Shown one piece after another: positions 16,498 through 24,112 of a DNA stretch of 26,934 bases. The position numbers and the translations under genes were made by a program. Positions within the stretch are counted from its first letter, which is position 1, and each line of letters begins with the position of its first letter. The DNA is from an uncultured Porphyromonas sp. (GTDB taxonomy: Bacteria > Bacteroidota > Bacteroidia > Bacteroidales > Porphyromonadaceae): positions 1 to 26,934 of the forward strand of contig CALTVJ010000017.1 in assembly GCA_943912835.1 (NCBI GenBank), read 5' to 3'. The notes under the pieces are model-generated. The model saw only the letters and a list, made by a program, of their open reading frames with translations, was not told the origin of the DNA and made no database searches.

Positions 16498-17364
16498 TTA
16501 AAAATCAACCTCTACAAGCATGATATGAGAAAAAGACCAAAACTTTTGTTCGTCTAGTATTTCTAAACTCAAATAGCCCTTATTATCTTTTTTCATAGTA
16601 TAGCTAATATGAGGATGGATACTTAAAATACGAGCTCTTTTACTTCTGAGGACAACTTCTCTAAGCTGACGTTTGTCAACCTTTGTCAGATAACTCAACT
16701 CAGCATTATCCACTGACACATGACCATCTCGGGTTAGTAATCTCATCTCTTTCAAATCATCCTTAGTCCCCATGGCATAATATACAGTATTGAGAGAGTC
16801 TTCAACCAATTTCAATCTTTGTAGCTCCAAAGCATTATAGGATTTCATACGAGCTACTTCATCTTTCAAGCGTTTCATCGATGCATCAAGAGCACTAATC
16901 CCATTAACCTTTGTTATTGTTTCATCCATAATCGTAGCAACTCTTTGTTGCTGACGATCCAATTGCTCTTTAAGAAGACTAATAGTCCCGAGCATACGCC
17001 CAGAAGAAATATGATTATTTTCAACCCTTTGTATAAGCATTTCCATAGCCTTATTACTCTCATCTAGACGAGCTGCAAGCAACTTAACATTTTCTCTTAT
17101 ACGTCTCTGTTCTGTAGCTGGCAACTTTCCACGTAAAGCATTAACATTGATCATCGTTTCTGCCATGCTTAACTCTTGAAAACTTGAAATGACTGCTGCG
17201 ACAAGAGAATCAGTCTCATAGGCTTGATCTTGATACACCAGATTTAGCATAGCTATAGAGTCATACTCTGTCCGTAAACGCTCATACTCTGTTTTACTAA
17301 CGCAACTCATCATAACCATAACAGCTCCACAAATAAAAAAGAGCTTATATATCCTCGTAAACAT
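16498..17364 (-). CDS. Coiled-coil lipoprotein of unknown function
   Basis: I do not recognise this 288-residue protein. The N-terminus is a lipoprotein signal: basic start, hydrophobic stretch FFICGAVMVM, lipobox MMSC with C21 as the lipidated residue. Residues about 23-210 are predicted by eye to be mostly helical coiled coil, rich in Leu, Glu, Arg and Gln (for example LLKEQLDRQQQRVATIMDE). The last 70-80 residues look like a small beta-rich domain (YLTKVDKRQLREVVL; ARILSIHPHISYTMKKD; YLSLEILDEQKFWSFSHIMLV). It has a good promoter of its own and is followed after 68 bp by psd. An envelope structural or adaptor role is possible, but nothing identifies it. Confidence 0.75.
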   Translation of the reverse strand: MFTRIYKLFFICGAVMVMMSCVSKTEYERLRTEYDSIAMLNLVYQDQAYETDSLVAAVISSFQELSMAETMINVNALRGKLPATEQRRIRENVKLLAARLDESNKAMEMLIQRVENNHISSGRMLGTISLLKEQLDRQQQRVATIMDETITKVNGISALDASMKRLKDEVARMKSYNALELQRLKLVEDSLNTVYYAMGTKDDLKEMRLLTRDGHVSVDNAELSYLTKVDKRQLREVVLRSKRARILSIHPHISYTMKKDNKGYLSLEILDEQKFWSFSHIMLVEVDF

Positions 17365-17715
17365 TTGACTTTACTACTTATGCATTATAAATACAACTAA
17401 CAAAGATAAACAATACAAATCAAGACGCAAGACTAGATAAACCTCAAAAAGGGCTGAAAATTGTCTCGGTATCTCGGCAAATGTTCATCAACCGAATCGA
17501 CCTACATTGATTAACCGAGCAGAAAAAAACCAAATAAGTGAGGAATAGTTTATGGTGGGAATAAGAGAGAAAACTAGGGATAAAACGAACAAAAAAACAG
17601 GAAGACTAGCTAGAGAGAAAAAAAAGTTAGCAAAAAACGAAAAACATAACAAACTTAAAAACAATGAATTAATTTATTTTCCTCAAGAAAAACACAAAAA
17701 ACTTTGTCAAAGCTA
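17365..17715. other. Divergent intergenic region between the lipoprotein gene and ffs
   Basis: Roughly 350 bp without a convincing gene. It holds the lipoprotein promoter near 17401-17431. Next comes a TCGGTAnnTCGG...GATTAAC segment (17466-17515) bounded by CTCGGT/ACCGAG inverted ends, then an A-rich stretch (about 17520-17700). The 61-codon frame at 17552-17737 is mostly Lys/Asn codons from this A-rich DNA and runs into the ffs promoter. Confidence 0.6.
17401..17431 (-). promoter_or_regulatory. Promoter of the coiled-coil lipoprotein gene
   Basis: On the minus strand, TATCTTTG (17401-17408) matches TAnnTTTG and a TTG (17428-17430) lies exactly 19 bp upstream. Transcription would start near 17395, leaving a leader of about 30 nt. 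Confidence 0.7.
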
Positions 17716-17745
17716 TTGCCAATATCAAAAAATGTAGTACTTTTG
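17715..17745 (+). promoter_or_regulatory. Promoter of the ffs-tRNA-Thr transcript
   Basis: ATTG (17715-17718), a 19-bp spacer, then TACTTTTG (17738-17745), an exact TAnnTTTG box. The predicted start, about six bases past the box, falls on the GGG at 17751, which is also the 5' end of the closing helix of the SRP RNA. This agreement supports both calls. Confidence 0.8.
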
Positions 17746-17750
17746 CATTC

Positions 17751-17846
17751 GGGTAAGTCCTATACGACCAGCTCCCTTTGACTCCCCCAGGGTTTGATCG
17801 CAGCAAGGGTATTAGGTCGTAGCGGTGCGATATAGATCGCTTGCCC
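17751..17846 (+). ncRNA. ffs: Small bacterial SRP RNA (4.5S-type)
   Basis: A 96-nt RNA scaffold of the signal recognition particle, expected to bind Ffh and direct co-translational membrane targeting. The ends close as GGGTAAG (17751-17757) with CTTGCCC (17840-17846). Further inner helices are CTATA with TATAG (17760-17764 with 17831-17835) and CGACC with GGTCG (17765-17769 with 17815-17819). At the tip is the Ffh-binding symmetric loop: CCCCAGG (17785-17791) opposite AGCAAGGG (17802-17809), the most conserved SRP signature. The apical loop between them reads GTTTGATCGC instead of carrying the common GGAA tetraloop. A bulge of about ten bases (17821-17830) sits on the 3' side. The tRNA begins 4 bp downstream, so RNase P cleavage of the tRNA could also define the SRP RNA 3' end. 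The call is from motif and pairing by eye. Confidence 0.8.
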
Positions 17847-17850
17847 GCCT

Positions 17851-17924
17851 GCCTCTTTAGCTCAGTTGGCCAGAGCACGTGATTTGTAATCTCGGGGTCG
17901 TTGGTTCGAATCCGACAAGAGGCT
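17851..17924 (+). tRNA. tRNA-Thr (anticodon UGU)
   Basis: Cloverleaf with acceptor GCCTCTT/AAGAGGC, D stem GCTC/GAGC, anticodon loop TTTGTAA giving anticodon TGT (17885-17887, reads ACA Thr), T arm GTTGG-TTCGAAT-CCGAC, discriminator T, no encoded CCA. The anticodon stem CGTGA/TCTCG has a T-T mismatch at pair 29-41 (17880 with 17892). It lies directly behind ffs and shares its promoter; a terminator begins 5 bp after the tRNA. Confidence 0.95.
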
Positions 17925-17928
17925 CGAA

Positions 17929-17959
17929 GGAGAAGTTACTTTGGTGACTTCTCCTTTTT
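17929..17959 (+). terminator. Rho-independent terminator of ffs-tRNA-Thr
   Basis: GGAGAAGTTAC and GTGACTTCTCC form an 11-bp stem (one G-T pair) around a TTTG loop, followed by TTTTTCTTTT. It is a textbook intrinsic terminator, just after the tRNA and before the MATE gene. Confidence 0.93.
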
Positions 17960-17999
17960 CTTTTATGATAGATAACGAGTACAAAGTATAGCAGTAACA

Positions 18000-19322
18000 A
18001 TGAGAAAACAAATTCTAAGCCTTGCCATTCCCAACATCATCTCCAATATCAGTGTCCCTCTATTATCTATTGCAGATACAGCTATCGCAGGTCGGCTCAG
18101 TAGCACGAGTAGTCTTGGAGCTGTGGCTATGGCTTCGGCGGTTGTTAGCTTCACGTTTTGGCTTTGGGGCTTCTTGCGCATGGCGACGACGGGCTTTACT
18201 GCTCAGGCCTATGGGCGAGGAGATGTAGAGGCTCAGAGTCGGCAATTCTCTGTGGGTACGTTTATTGGGCTTGTGGGAGGTTTGCTTATTATCTTGCTGA
18301 CACCATGGCTTAGTGAGTGTATCGGCTTTTTGAGCGATGGCTCACCCAGCCTTTTACCCGAAGCCAGAGCTTATCTACGTATTGCCTTGTGGGGGGCTCC
18401 AGCCGCACTACTCCTATATGTGTACAATGCTTGGTTTATAGGTATGCAAAACACTGTAATCCCCATGTACACGACTATTGCAAGCAATATCCTCAATATC
18501 GTCAGCTCTTTTGCTTTTGTGTACTGGGGGGATATGGGCGTTGAGGGAATAGCCCTCGGCACAGTTGTGGCGCAGTATAGTGCAGTGGCGGTCTTACTCA
18601 TCTCTGCCTTACTCAAACATCCCAAAGTATTTGAGCGTTGGCATTGGAGCTACTTGCTCTCTGTTGGCGAGGTCTTCTCTTATCTTCATATCGCCAAATA
18701 TCTGATACTTCGTACTCTGATGCTCGGGAGTATCAACCTATTTTTTGTTAAAATTGGGAGCAGTTATGGCGAAACAACCATCGGAGCCAATACGCTACTG
18801 ATGCAACTCTTTTTGACCTTCTCTTATTTTATGGACGGCTTTGCTTATGCAGGCGAAGCACTTACAGGTCGCTACTATGGAGCAAAAGACAAGGACAATT
18901 TGCATCTTATGCTTCGGAGCCTTTTTACTATTGGCGCAATTATCGCTCCTGTCATCTCTGCGATTTATCTCTTCGGGGGAGAGGGTCTCCTCGGGCTTCT
19001 ATCTGATAAGGAGGCAATTGTTCGCCACGCCTTAGCGCATCAAGTTTGGGCTGTACTCATTCCTTTAGTTTCGTTTATGGCATTCCTCTGGGATGGGGTA
19101 TTTGTTGGCCTAACGAATAGTAAGCCGATGGTGCAAGCCGTTTCTCTGGCTTGGCTAACATTCTACATTACCTATTATGCTTGTCGTGGTATGCTGGGGG
19201 AAGATGCCCTATGGCTCGCCTTCGTGCTTTATTTAGCTGTGCGCTCTGCTTTTTCGCTCTATTGTGGTTTGAGGTTGCTCAAACGTGTCGGAGAGAGCTT
19301 TCAGGAGCAAGCGATAAGCTAA
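18000..19322 (+). CDS. MATE family efflux transporter (DinF-like)
   Basis: Multidrug and toxic compound extrusion antiporter, exporting drugs or cationic metabolites by Na+ or H+ exchange. The 440 residues form about twelve membrane helices in two pseudo-repeats. The N-terminus SLAIPNIISNISVPLLSIADTAIAGRL is typical of MATE proteins, including the P-N...D-T/AG pattern, and the second half opens with a similar helix pair. The compact size and N-terminal motif fit the DinF-like subfamily. The start ATG at 18000-18002 gives the expected N-terminus, although the upstream ribosome-binding site is weak. It lies between the tRNA terminator and the lptF-like promoter, so it is probably transcribed alone; I see no clear promoter in the 40-bp gap. 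The substrate cannot be read. Confidence 0.92.
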   Translation: MRKQILSLAIPNIISNISVPLLSIADTAIAGRLSSTSSLGAVAMASAVVSFTFWLWGFLRMATTGFTAQAYGRGDVEAQSRQFSVGTFIGLVGGLLIILLTPWLSECIGFLSDGSPSLLPEARAYLRIALWGAPAALLLYVYNAWFIGMQNTVIPMYTTIASNILNIVSSFAFVYWGDMGVEGIALGTVVAQYSAVAVLLISALLKHPKVFERWHWSYLLSVGEVFSYLHIAKYLILRTLMLGSINLFFVKIGSSYGETTIGANTLLMQLFLTFSYFMDGFAYAGEALTGRYYGAKDKDNLHLMLRSLFTIGAIIAPVISAIYLFGGEGLLGLLSDKEAIVRHALAHQVWAVLIPLVSFMAFLWDGVFVGLTNSKPMVQAVSLAWLTFYITYYACRGMLGEDALWLAFVLYLAVRSAFSLYCGLRLLKRVGESFQEQAIS

Positions 19323-19332
19323 TACATCACCA

Positions 19333-19362
19333 ATATTTCCTCGAGAGTAAAACAGGAAATAT
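19333..19362 (+). terminator. Hairpin after the MATE gene, weak terminator candidate
   Basis: ATATTTCCT (19333-19341) pairs perfectly with AGGAAATAT (19354-19362) across a 12-nt loop, 10 bp past the MATE stop. No T-run follows, so intrinsic termination is uncertain. Confidence 0.3.
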
Positions 19363-19392
19363 AACTCTGCTCCCCTTGCGCTGGGAATTAAG

Positions 19393-19400
19393 TATCTTTG
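19393..19400 (+). promoter_or_regulatory. -7 box for the lptF-like/ribBA/cca run
   Basis: TATCTTTG matches TAnnTTTG and lies 20 bp before the GTG start. The nearest TTG upstream (19376-19378) is only 14 bp away, shorter than the usual spacer, so the -33 part is poor. The leader would be about 15 nt and includes the AAGGAAG ribosome-binding sequence at 19411. Confidence 0.5.
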
Positions 19401-19420
19401 TGTAACAAACAAGGAAGATT

Positions 19421-21385
19421 GTGCTCAAGATATTAGATAAATATATTCTGAAAGGCTTTTTGCCTATGCTCTTGATGACGTTCCTTATCTGCTGGTTCAT
19501 TGTACTCTTGCAGTTTCTCTGGAAGTATGTGGACGAACTCGTAGGCAAGGGGCTTGGTCTGTGGATCATAGGGCAAACGATATTCTACGCTGCGATGTCA
19601 CTGATACCTCTGGCTTTACCTCTGGGTATCCTCTTGGCATCACTTATGTTTTTTGGTCAGATAGGAGAGAGACTTGAGCTCCTTGCGATGAAAGCTTCTG
19701 GTATGCCTTTGCATCGTATCATGGCCCCCCTATTTGTGACAATCGCATTATTGTCTTTGGGGCTTTTTTACTTTCAGAATACTTATATGATTACTTCTCA
19801 GGTGCGTATGTGGACGCTCCTGTATTCTGCTCGTTATGCCAAGCCCGAACTAGAAATCCCTGAGCGAGTATTTTACAGCGGTATTCCTGGTTATAGTATA
19901 TATATAGGCTCTAGAGATCGAGTACATATCGGACGCATGAACGACATCATGCTCTACGATCACAAAGAGGGAAACGAGAAAACTCGGATAATTAGAGCCG
20001 ACTCTGGACGTATTGTTATGGACTCGGGGCAAAAGTACCTAACTTGGAAGCTATATAAAGGACAAAGCTTTGAGAATCTACAAAGCCCCGATCTCCCATC
20101 AGAACCTCGTCCTACTGCGTATGCGAAAGAACGATTTAGCTATAAAGAGATTGTCATAGCCTTTGACGCAAACTTCAACGTACAAGACGAGAGTGATATG
20201 CGCAATCGTTTCGTAGGGAAAAATCTCAATGAGCTATCCTACGCTATTGACACGACAACGATGCAAATTGACAGCATACGTACGATCACGGCTAGAGAGC
20301 TCATAGACCTAAGTGATAAACAGATATTTAGTTACACTTTACCATCTCGGTTCGATACAACTCAATATGCTAAAGAAGAGCGAGAACGCCATCTAACTCG
20401 AACTCAAACAACCTCAAAGACCTACAATATAGACAGTCTACTCATGAGCTACTCTTTGCAAGATAGCCTTAATCTTGTTAGAGCGGCACTATCCAATTTA
20501 CAGCAACTAAAGAGTGAGAGTGAGAGCCGTCTGTACCTAGATAAAGAAGCCTTTTTCCACTACAGAACCAATAGACAAGAGTGGCATCGTAAGTTCACTT
20601 TCCCTGTCGCTTGCTTGGTTTTCTTCTTTATTGGTGCTCCTTTGGGTGCGATTATTCGTAAAGGGGGATTGGGTATGCCTATCATTGTGTCTGTGGCGTT
20701 CTTTATTATCTACTACATTATAGACACCTTCGGACACAATATGATCAACACCGAGAAGGTAGGGGTTATTACTGGTATGTGGATGTCCACTTGGGTACTC
20801 CTCCCCGTAGGGATATATCTCACTTGGCAAGCAACTAGGGACTCTGCAAGTATGAATATGGAAACCTATATCGTATTTTTCCGCAAAATGCTGGGGACAA
20901 ACGAAGTCCGTAACATAGAGTATCAAGGACTAACTGCCCAAGATATAGATTATCCAAAAACATACCAATCGATAAATGAGTTACAGAAGAGAATAGATAC
21001 ACTCTTGGCGGAAGATTGGCTTACCAATAGAGTATGGATAAAGAAATTAGTCCCAGAAATCTGGATATATCATAGAGCAAACCAAGAGTTAGGGACTATT
21101 TACGATCATCTTGAGGAACTTGTCTCAACCTTGCGTCACAGTCAAGACCGTATGGAGGTTGCAAAAATGCAAGATATGCCGATACTGATACCTCAGCTTT
21201 CGCCTCTTGTGCTGAAGGATAAGCCTACGTATCGTTGGATGATACGTCTCCTTAGCCTTGTTGTCCCTATTGCTGCTGTGTTCATTTGGCTTTGCTTCTT
21301 CCGACTGAAAAATCTCAAGAACAACCTAAAACAAACACAAACTATACTCCAAGATTTATCTGAGAGTATCGGTAAAAAAGTATAA
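19421..21385 (+). CDS. LptF/LptG family permease with a long C-terminal extension
   Basis: Inner-membrane permease of the LptBFG lipopolysaccharide exporter, pulling LPS from the inner membrane toward LptC and LptA. The 654 residues show three N-terminal helices (about 12-33, 50-75, 100-118), a periplasmic beta-jellyroll region (about 120-390, longer than usual and with a helical, charged stretch at 300-385), then three more helices (about 392-411, 418-436, 446-468). The classic family end is there, but here about 185 extra residues follow, with a predicted helical segment and a seventh membrane helix (about 608-628). The chosen start is GTG at 19421, preceded by AAGGAAG; it gives the family N-terminus LKILDKYILKGFLP. 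ribBA follows after 36 bp. Whether it acts as LptF or LptG is undetermined. Confidence 0.88.
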   Translation: MLKILDKYILKGFLPMLLMTFLICWFIVLLQFLWKYVDELVGKGLGLWIIGQTIFYAAMSLIPLALPLGILLASLMFFGQIGERLELLAMKASGMPLHRIMAPLFVTIALLSLGLFYFQNTYMITSQVRMWTLLYSARYAKPELEIPERVFYSGIPGYSIYIGSRDRVHIGRMNDIMLYDHKEGNEKTRIIRADSGRIVMDSGQKYLTWKLYKGQSFENLQSPDLPSEPRPTAYAKERFSYKEIVIAFDANFNVQDESDMRNRFVGKNLNELSYAIDTTTMQIDSIRTITARELIDLSDKQIFSYTLPSRFDTTQYAKEERERHLTRTQTTSKTYNIDSLLMSYSLQDSLNLVRAALSNLQQLKSESESRLYLDKEAFFHYRTNRQEWHRKFTFPVACLVFFFIGAPLGAIIRKGGLGMPIIVSVAFFIIYYIIDTFGHNMINTEKVGVITGMWMSTWVLLPVGIYLTWQATRDSASMNMETYIVFFRKMLGTNEVRNIEYQGLTAQDIDYPKTYQSINELQKRIDTLLAEDWLTNRVWIKKLVPEIWIYHRANQELGTIYDHLEELVSTLRHSQDRMEVAKMQDMPILIPQLSPLVLKDKPTYRWMIRLLSLVVPIAAVFIWLCFFRLKNLKNNLKQTQTILQDLSESIGKKV

Positions 21386-21421
21386 AGAATCAAATTAGAG
21401 TCTATATAAGACTACGAATAC

Positions 21422-22648
21422 ATGGATATGCAAACAGAAATTAAACTCAATACAATAGAAGAAGCTCTCGAAGATTTTCGTCAAGGCGAATTTGTCATCG
21501 TCGTAGATGATGAAGACAGAGAGAATGAAGGGGATTTCGTAATCGCAGCAGAAAAGGTAACCCCCGATAAGGTTAACTTCATGATGACTTATGGTCGTGG
21601 TGTGCTGTGTGTTCCCATTACAGAGGAGCGTGCCGCAGAGCTTGAACTAGAAATGCAAGTGCCGACCAATACTTCTGTACACGAAACTCCATTTACAATC
21701 ACAGTAGACCGCCTAGGTAATGGATGTACAACGGGCGTATCTATGTACGACCGTGCACAAACTATTCTGGCACTTGCCGACCCCAACATACGTCCTACCG
21801 ACTTGGCTCGCCCTGGTCATATATGCCCTCTCAGAGCGAAGAACAAAGGCGTCTTACGACGTGCAGGACACACCGAGGCGGCTGTCGATTTAGCTCGTCT
21901 TAGTGGTTTGCAACCAGCTGCCGCACTCATCGAGATTATTAACGAAGATGGGACGATGGCACGTCTTCCCGAACTTATGGAGATAGCTAAGCGTTTTAAC
22001 CTCAAAATTATCAGCATAAAAGACCTCATCGCTTATCGACTTAAAACGGAGAGTGTCGTAGAGCGAGGAGAAGAAGTCGCGATGCCTACTGCATGGGGGA
22101 CTTTCCGTCTTATTCCTTTTCGCCAGAAGTCTAATGGTCTGGAGCATATAGCACTCTTCAAAGGCGATGTATCTAGTGGAGAAGAATTACTAGTTCGTGT
22201 GCATTCGAGCTGTATGACCGGAGATATTTTTGGTAGCCAACGTTGCGAATGTGGTGAGCAACTGCACAAAGCGATGGAACTTATTGAGCAGGAAGGGCGT
22301 GGTGTCATCGTCTATCTAAATCAGGAAGGGCGTGGCATCGGTCTTATGGAAAAGATCAAGGCTTATAAGCTGCAAGAAAACGGTATGGATACGGTTGATG
22401 CGAATACACACTTAGGACACAATGCAGATGAACGCGATTATGGGGTTGGCGCACATATCTTGCGTGAGTTAGGTATCAGTCGTATGAAGCTCATGACCAA
22501 CAATCCGATTAAGCGCGTTGGCTTGGAGGCTTACGGTCTTGAAATCAGCGAAATTGTACCCGTAGAAGTTACCCCCAACGAACATAATGCCTACTATATG
22601 CAGACTAAAAAAGAGCGTATGGGGCACATACTTAGACTATTGAAGTAG
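21422..22648 (+). CDS. ribBA: Bifunctional DHBP synthase / GTP cyclohydrolase II
   Basis: Two-domain riboflavin enzyme. The N-terminal domain (about 1-205) makes 3,4-dihydroxy-2-butanone 4-phosphate from ribulose 5-phosphate and shows DDEDRENEGDF (29-39) and RRAGHTEAAVDL (146-157). The C-terminal domain (about 206-408) opens GTP and shows the zinc ligands C264, C275 and C277 (HSSCMTGDIFGSQRCECG) plus QEGRGIGL (301-308). Both catalytic sets look intact. The 408 residues match the fused enzyme. It is 36 bp after the LptF/G gene and 11 bp before cca. No FMN riboswitch could fit in the upstream gap, so regulation is likely constitutive with the operon. Confidence 0.96.
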   Translation: MDMQTEIKLNTIEEALEDFRQGEFVIVVDDEDRENEGDFVIAAEKVTPDKVNFMMTYGRGVLCVPITEERAAELELEMQVPTNTSVHETPFTITVDRLGNGCTTGVSMYDRAQTILALADPNIRPTDLARPGHICPLRAKNKGVLRRAGHTEAAVDLARLSGLQPAAALIEIINEDGTMARLPELMEIAKRFNLKIISIKDLIAYRLKTESVVERGEEVAMPTAWGTFRLIPFRQKSNGLEHIALFKGDVSSGEELLVRVHSSCMTGDIFGSQRCECGEQLHKAMELIEQEGRGVIVYLNQEGRGIGLMEKIKAYKLQENGMDTVDANTHLGHNADERDYGVGAHILRELGISRMKLMTNNPIKRVGLEAYGLEISEIVPVEVTPNEHNAYYMQTKKERMGHILRLLK

Positions 22649-22659
22649 ATATCACGCGA

Positions 22660-24108
22660 ATGATTATTGACGAACAGATATATCACAAGATAGATACCCC
22701 ACTTTTTAGGCTAATTGGTCAGACAGCAGACGAATTAGGCTTAGAAACTTATATCGTAGGTGGCTATGTACGTGACCTCTATCTACATCGTCCAAGCAAA
22801 GATATTGATATTGTATCCGTTGGGCGAGGCATAGAGCTCGCGGAGGCGGTACACAAAAAGCTAAAACGGTCTTCGCTCTCCGTCTTCGCCCGCTTTGGCA
22901 CAGCACAAGTCAAGCAAGGGGATATTGAGATAGAGTTTGTTGGCGCACGGCGAGAGAGCTATTCGCCAGATAGTCGTAAACCTGTCGTTGAGGACGGCAC
23001 ACTGCAAGAGGACCAAGAGCGCAGAGACTTTAGTATCAATGCGCTTGCTATCTGTATCAACTCGGAGAGATTCGGAGAGTTACTAGACCCATTCGATGGC
23101 TTGTACGATATGGAGAATCTTAGCATTCGCACTCCGCTCGACCCCGATATTACCTTTAGTGACGACCCGCTACGCATGATGAGAGCGATACGCTTCGCTA
23201 GCCAATTAGGTTTCTTTATAGAACCTGAGACTTTCTCTGCTATTGGGCGTAACGCCCGACGCATTGATATCATTAGTGCCGAGCGCATCACGAGCGAGCT
23301 AAACAAAATACTCTTATCTCCTCGCCCCTCAATCGGCTTAGAGCTGTTTGAGCTTACGGGACTTATGCAAAGGGTCTTCCCCGAGTTATATGATCTCAAA
23401 GGAGCTGATACACGAGATGGTGTAGGGCATAAAGACAATCTTAGCCACACCTACAAAGTCGTGGACAACTTAGCGAAAACCTTAGCGAAGCTCGAAGACC
23501 GTGAGCAGAAGCTCTGGCTACTGTGGGCTGCGCTCTTACACGATATTGGCAAGCCACGCACCAAACGTTTTGATACTCGCCTTGGTTGGACGTTTCACAA
23601 CCATGAGTATATTGGGGCGAAGATGGTTCCTAAGATATTTCGTCGTCTACGTCTGCCTCTTGACCATAAGCTGAAGTATGTGCAGAAGTTGGTTGAGCAA
23701 CATATGCGCCCTGCCTCACTTGTTGATGAGGGGGTAACGGACTCGGCTGTACGTCGTCTGCTTTTTGATGCCGGAGATGATATCGAGGACTTGATGCTTC
23801 TTGTTGAGGCTGATATCACGAGCAAGAATCCGCAACGTGTGCGTCGATATTTGGAGAACTATGTTGTCGTACGTCAAAAGCTCAAAGATATTGAAGAGAA
23901 AGATCGCATTCGTAATTTCCAGCCTCCTATTAGTGGACAACTTATTATGGAGACTTTCGGTCTAGGTCCATGCGCAACCATAGGGACGATAAAAGACTAC
24001 ATCAAAGACGCTATTCTTGATGGTCTTATTCCCAACGATTATGATGCGGCCTATACCTTGATGCTACAAAAAGGGGTAGAACTCGGTTTAAGCCCAATTA
24101 CTCAATAA
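22660..24108 (+). CDS. cca: CCA tRNA nucleotidyltransferase / poly(A) polymerase-like with HD domain
   Basis: Class II nucleotidyltransferase that adds or repairs the 3' CCA of tRNAs. The 482 residues hold the NT head YIVGGYVRDLYL (31-42) with catalytic DID (48-50), RRDFSINALAI (121-131), and a DDPLRMMRAIRFASQL neck motif. A C-terminal HD domain follows with H294-D295 in ALLHDIGKPRTKRF. HD-bearing members of this family can also carry phosphohydrolase activity. The tRNA-Thr gene in this window encodes no CCA, consistent with a need for this enzyme. It starts 11 bp after ribBA, and the next gene starts 4 bp after its stop, so it is mid-operon. Confidence 0.9.
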   Translation: MIIDEQIYHKIDTPLFRLIGQTADELGLETYIVGGYVRDLYLHRPSKDIDIVSVGRGIELAEAVHKKLKRSSLSVFARFGTAQVKQGDIEIEFVGARRESYSPDSRKPVVEDGTLQEDQERRDFSINALAICINSERFGELLDPFDGLYDMENLSIRTPLDPDITFSDDPLRMMRAIRFASQLGFFIEPETFSAIGRNARRIDIISAERITSELNKILLSPRPSIGLELFELTGLMQRVFPELYDLKGADTRDGVGHKDNLSHTYKVVDNLAKTLAKLEDREQKLWLLWAALLHDIGKPRTKRFDTRLGWTFHNHEYIGAKMVPKIFRRLRLPLDHKLKYVQKLVEQHMRPASLVDEGVTDSAVRRLLFDAGDDIEDLMLLVEADITSKNPQRVRRYLENYVVVRQKLKDIEEKDRIRNFQPPISGQLIMETFGLGPCATIGTIKDYIKDAILDGLIPNDYDAAYTLMLQKGVELGLSPITQ

Positions 24109-24112
24109 GCAC

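Noticed and set aside
17552..17737. 61-codon plus-strand open frame upstream of ffs
   Set aside because: Composition is nearly all Lys, Asn and Glu from A-rich DNA, its 3' end runs through the ffs promoter, and no domain or conserved motif is visible.
20537..20926. 129-codon minus-strand frame inside the LptF/G gene
   Set aside because: Fully inside a coherent permease frame, without a ribosome-binding site or recognisable motif.
20900..21385. Separate gene fused by error to the end of the LptF/G permease
   Set aside because: The frame is continuous, no internal start with a ribosome-binding site stands out near residue 470-500, and base composition does not change; kept as an extension.
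22959..23450. 163-codon minus-strand frame inside cca
   Set aside because: Ser-rich low-complexity translation opposite an intact nucleotidyltransferase; typical shadow of a real gene.
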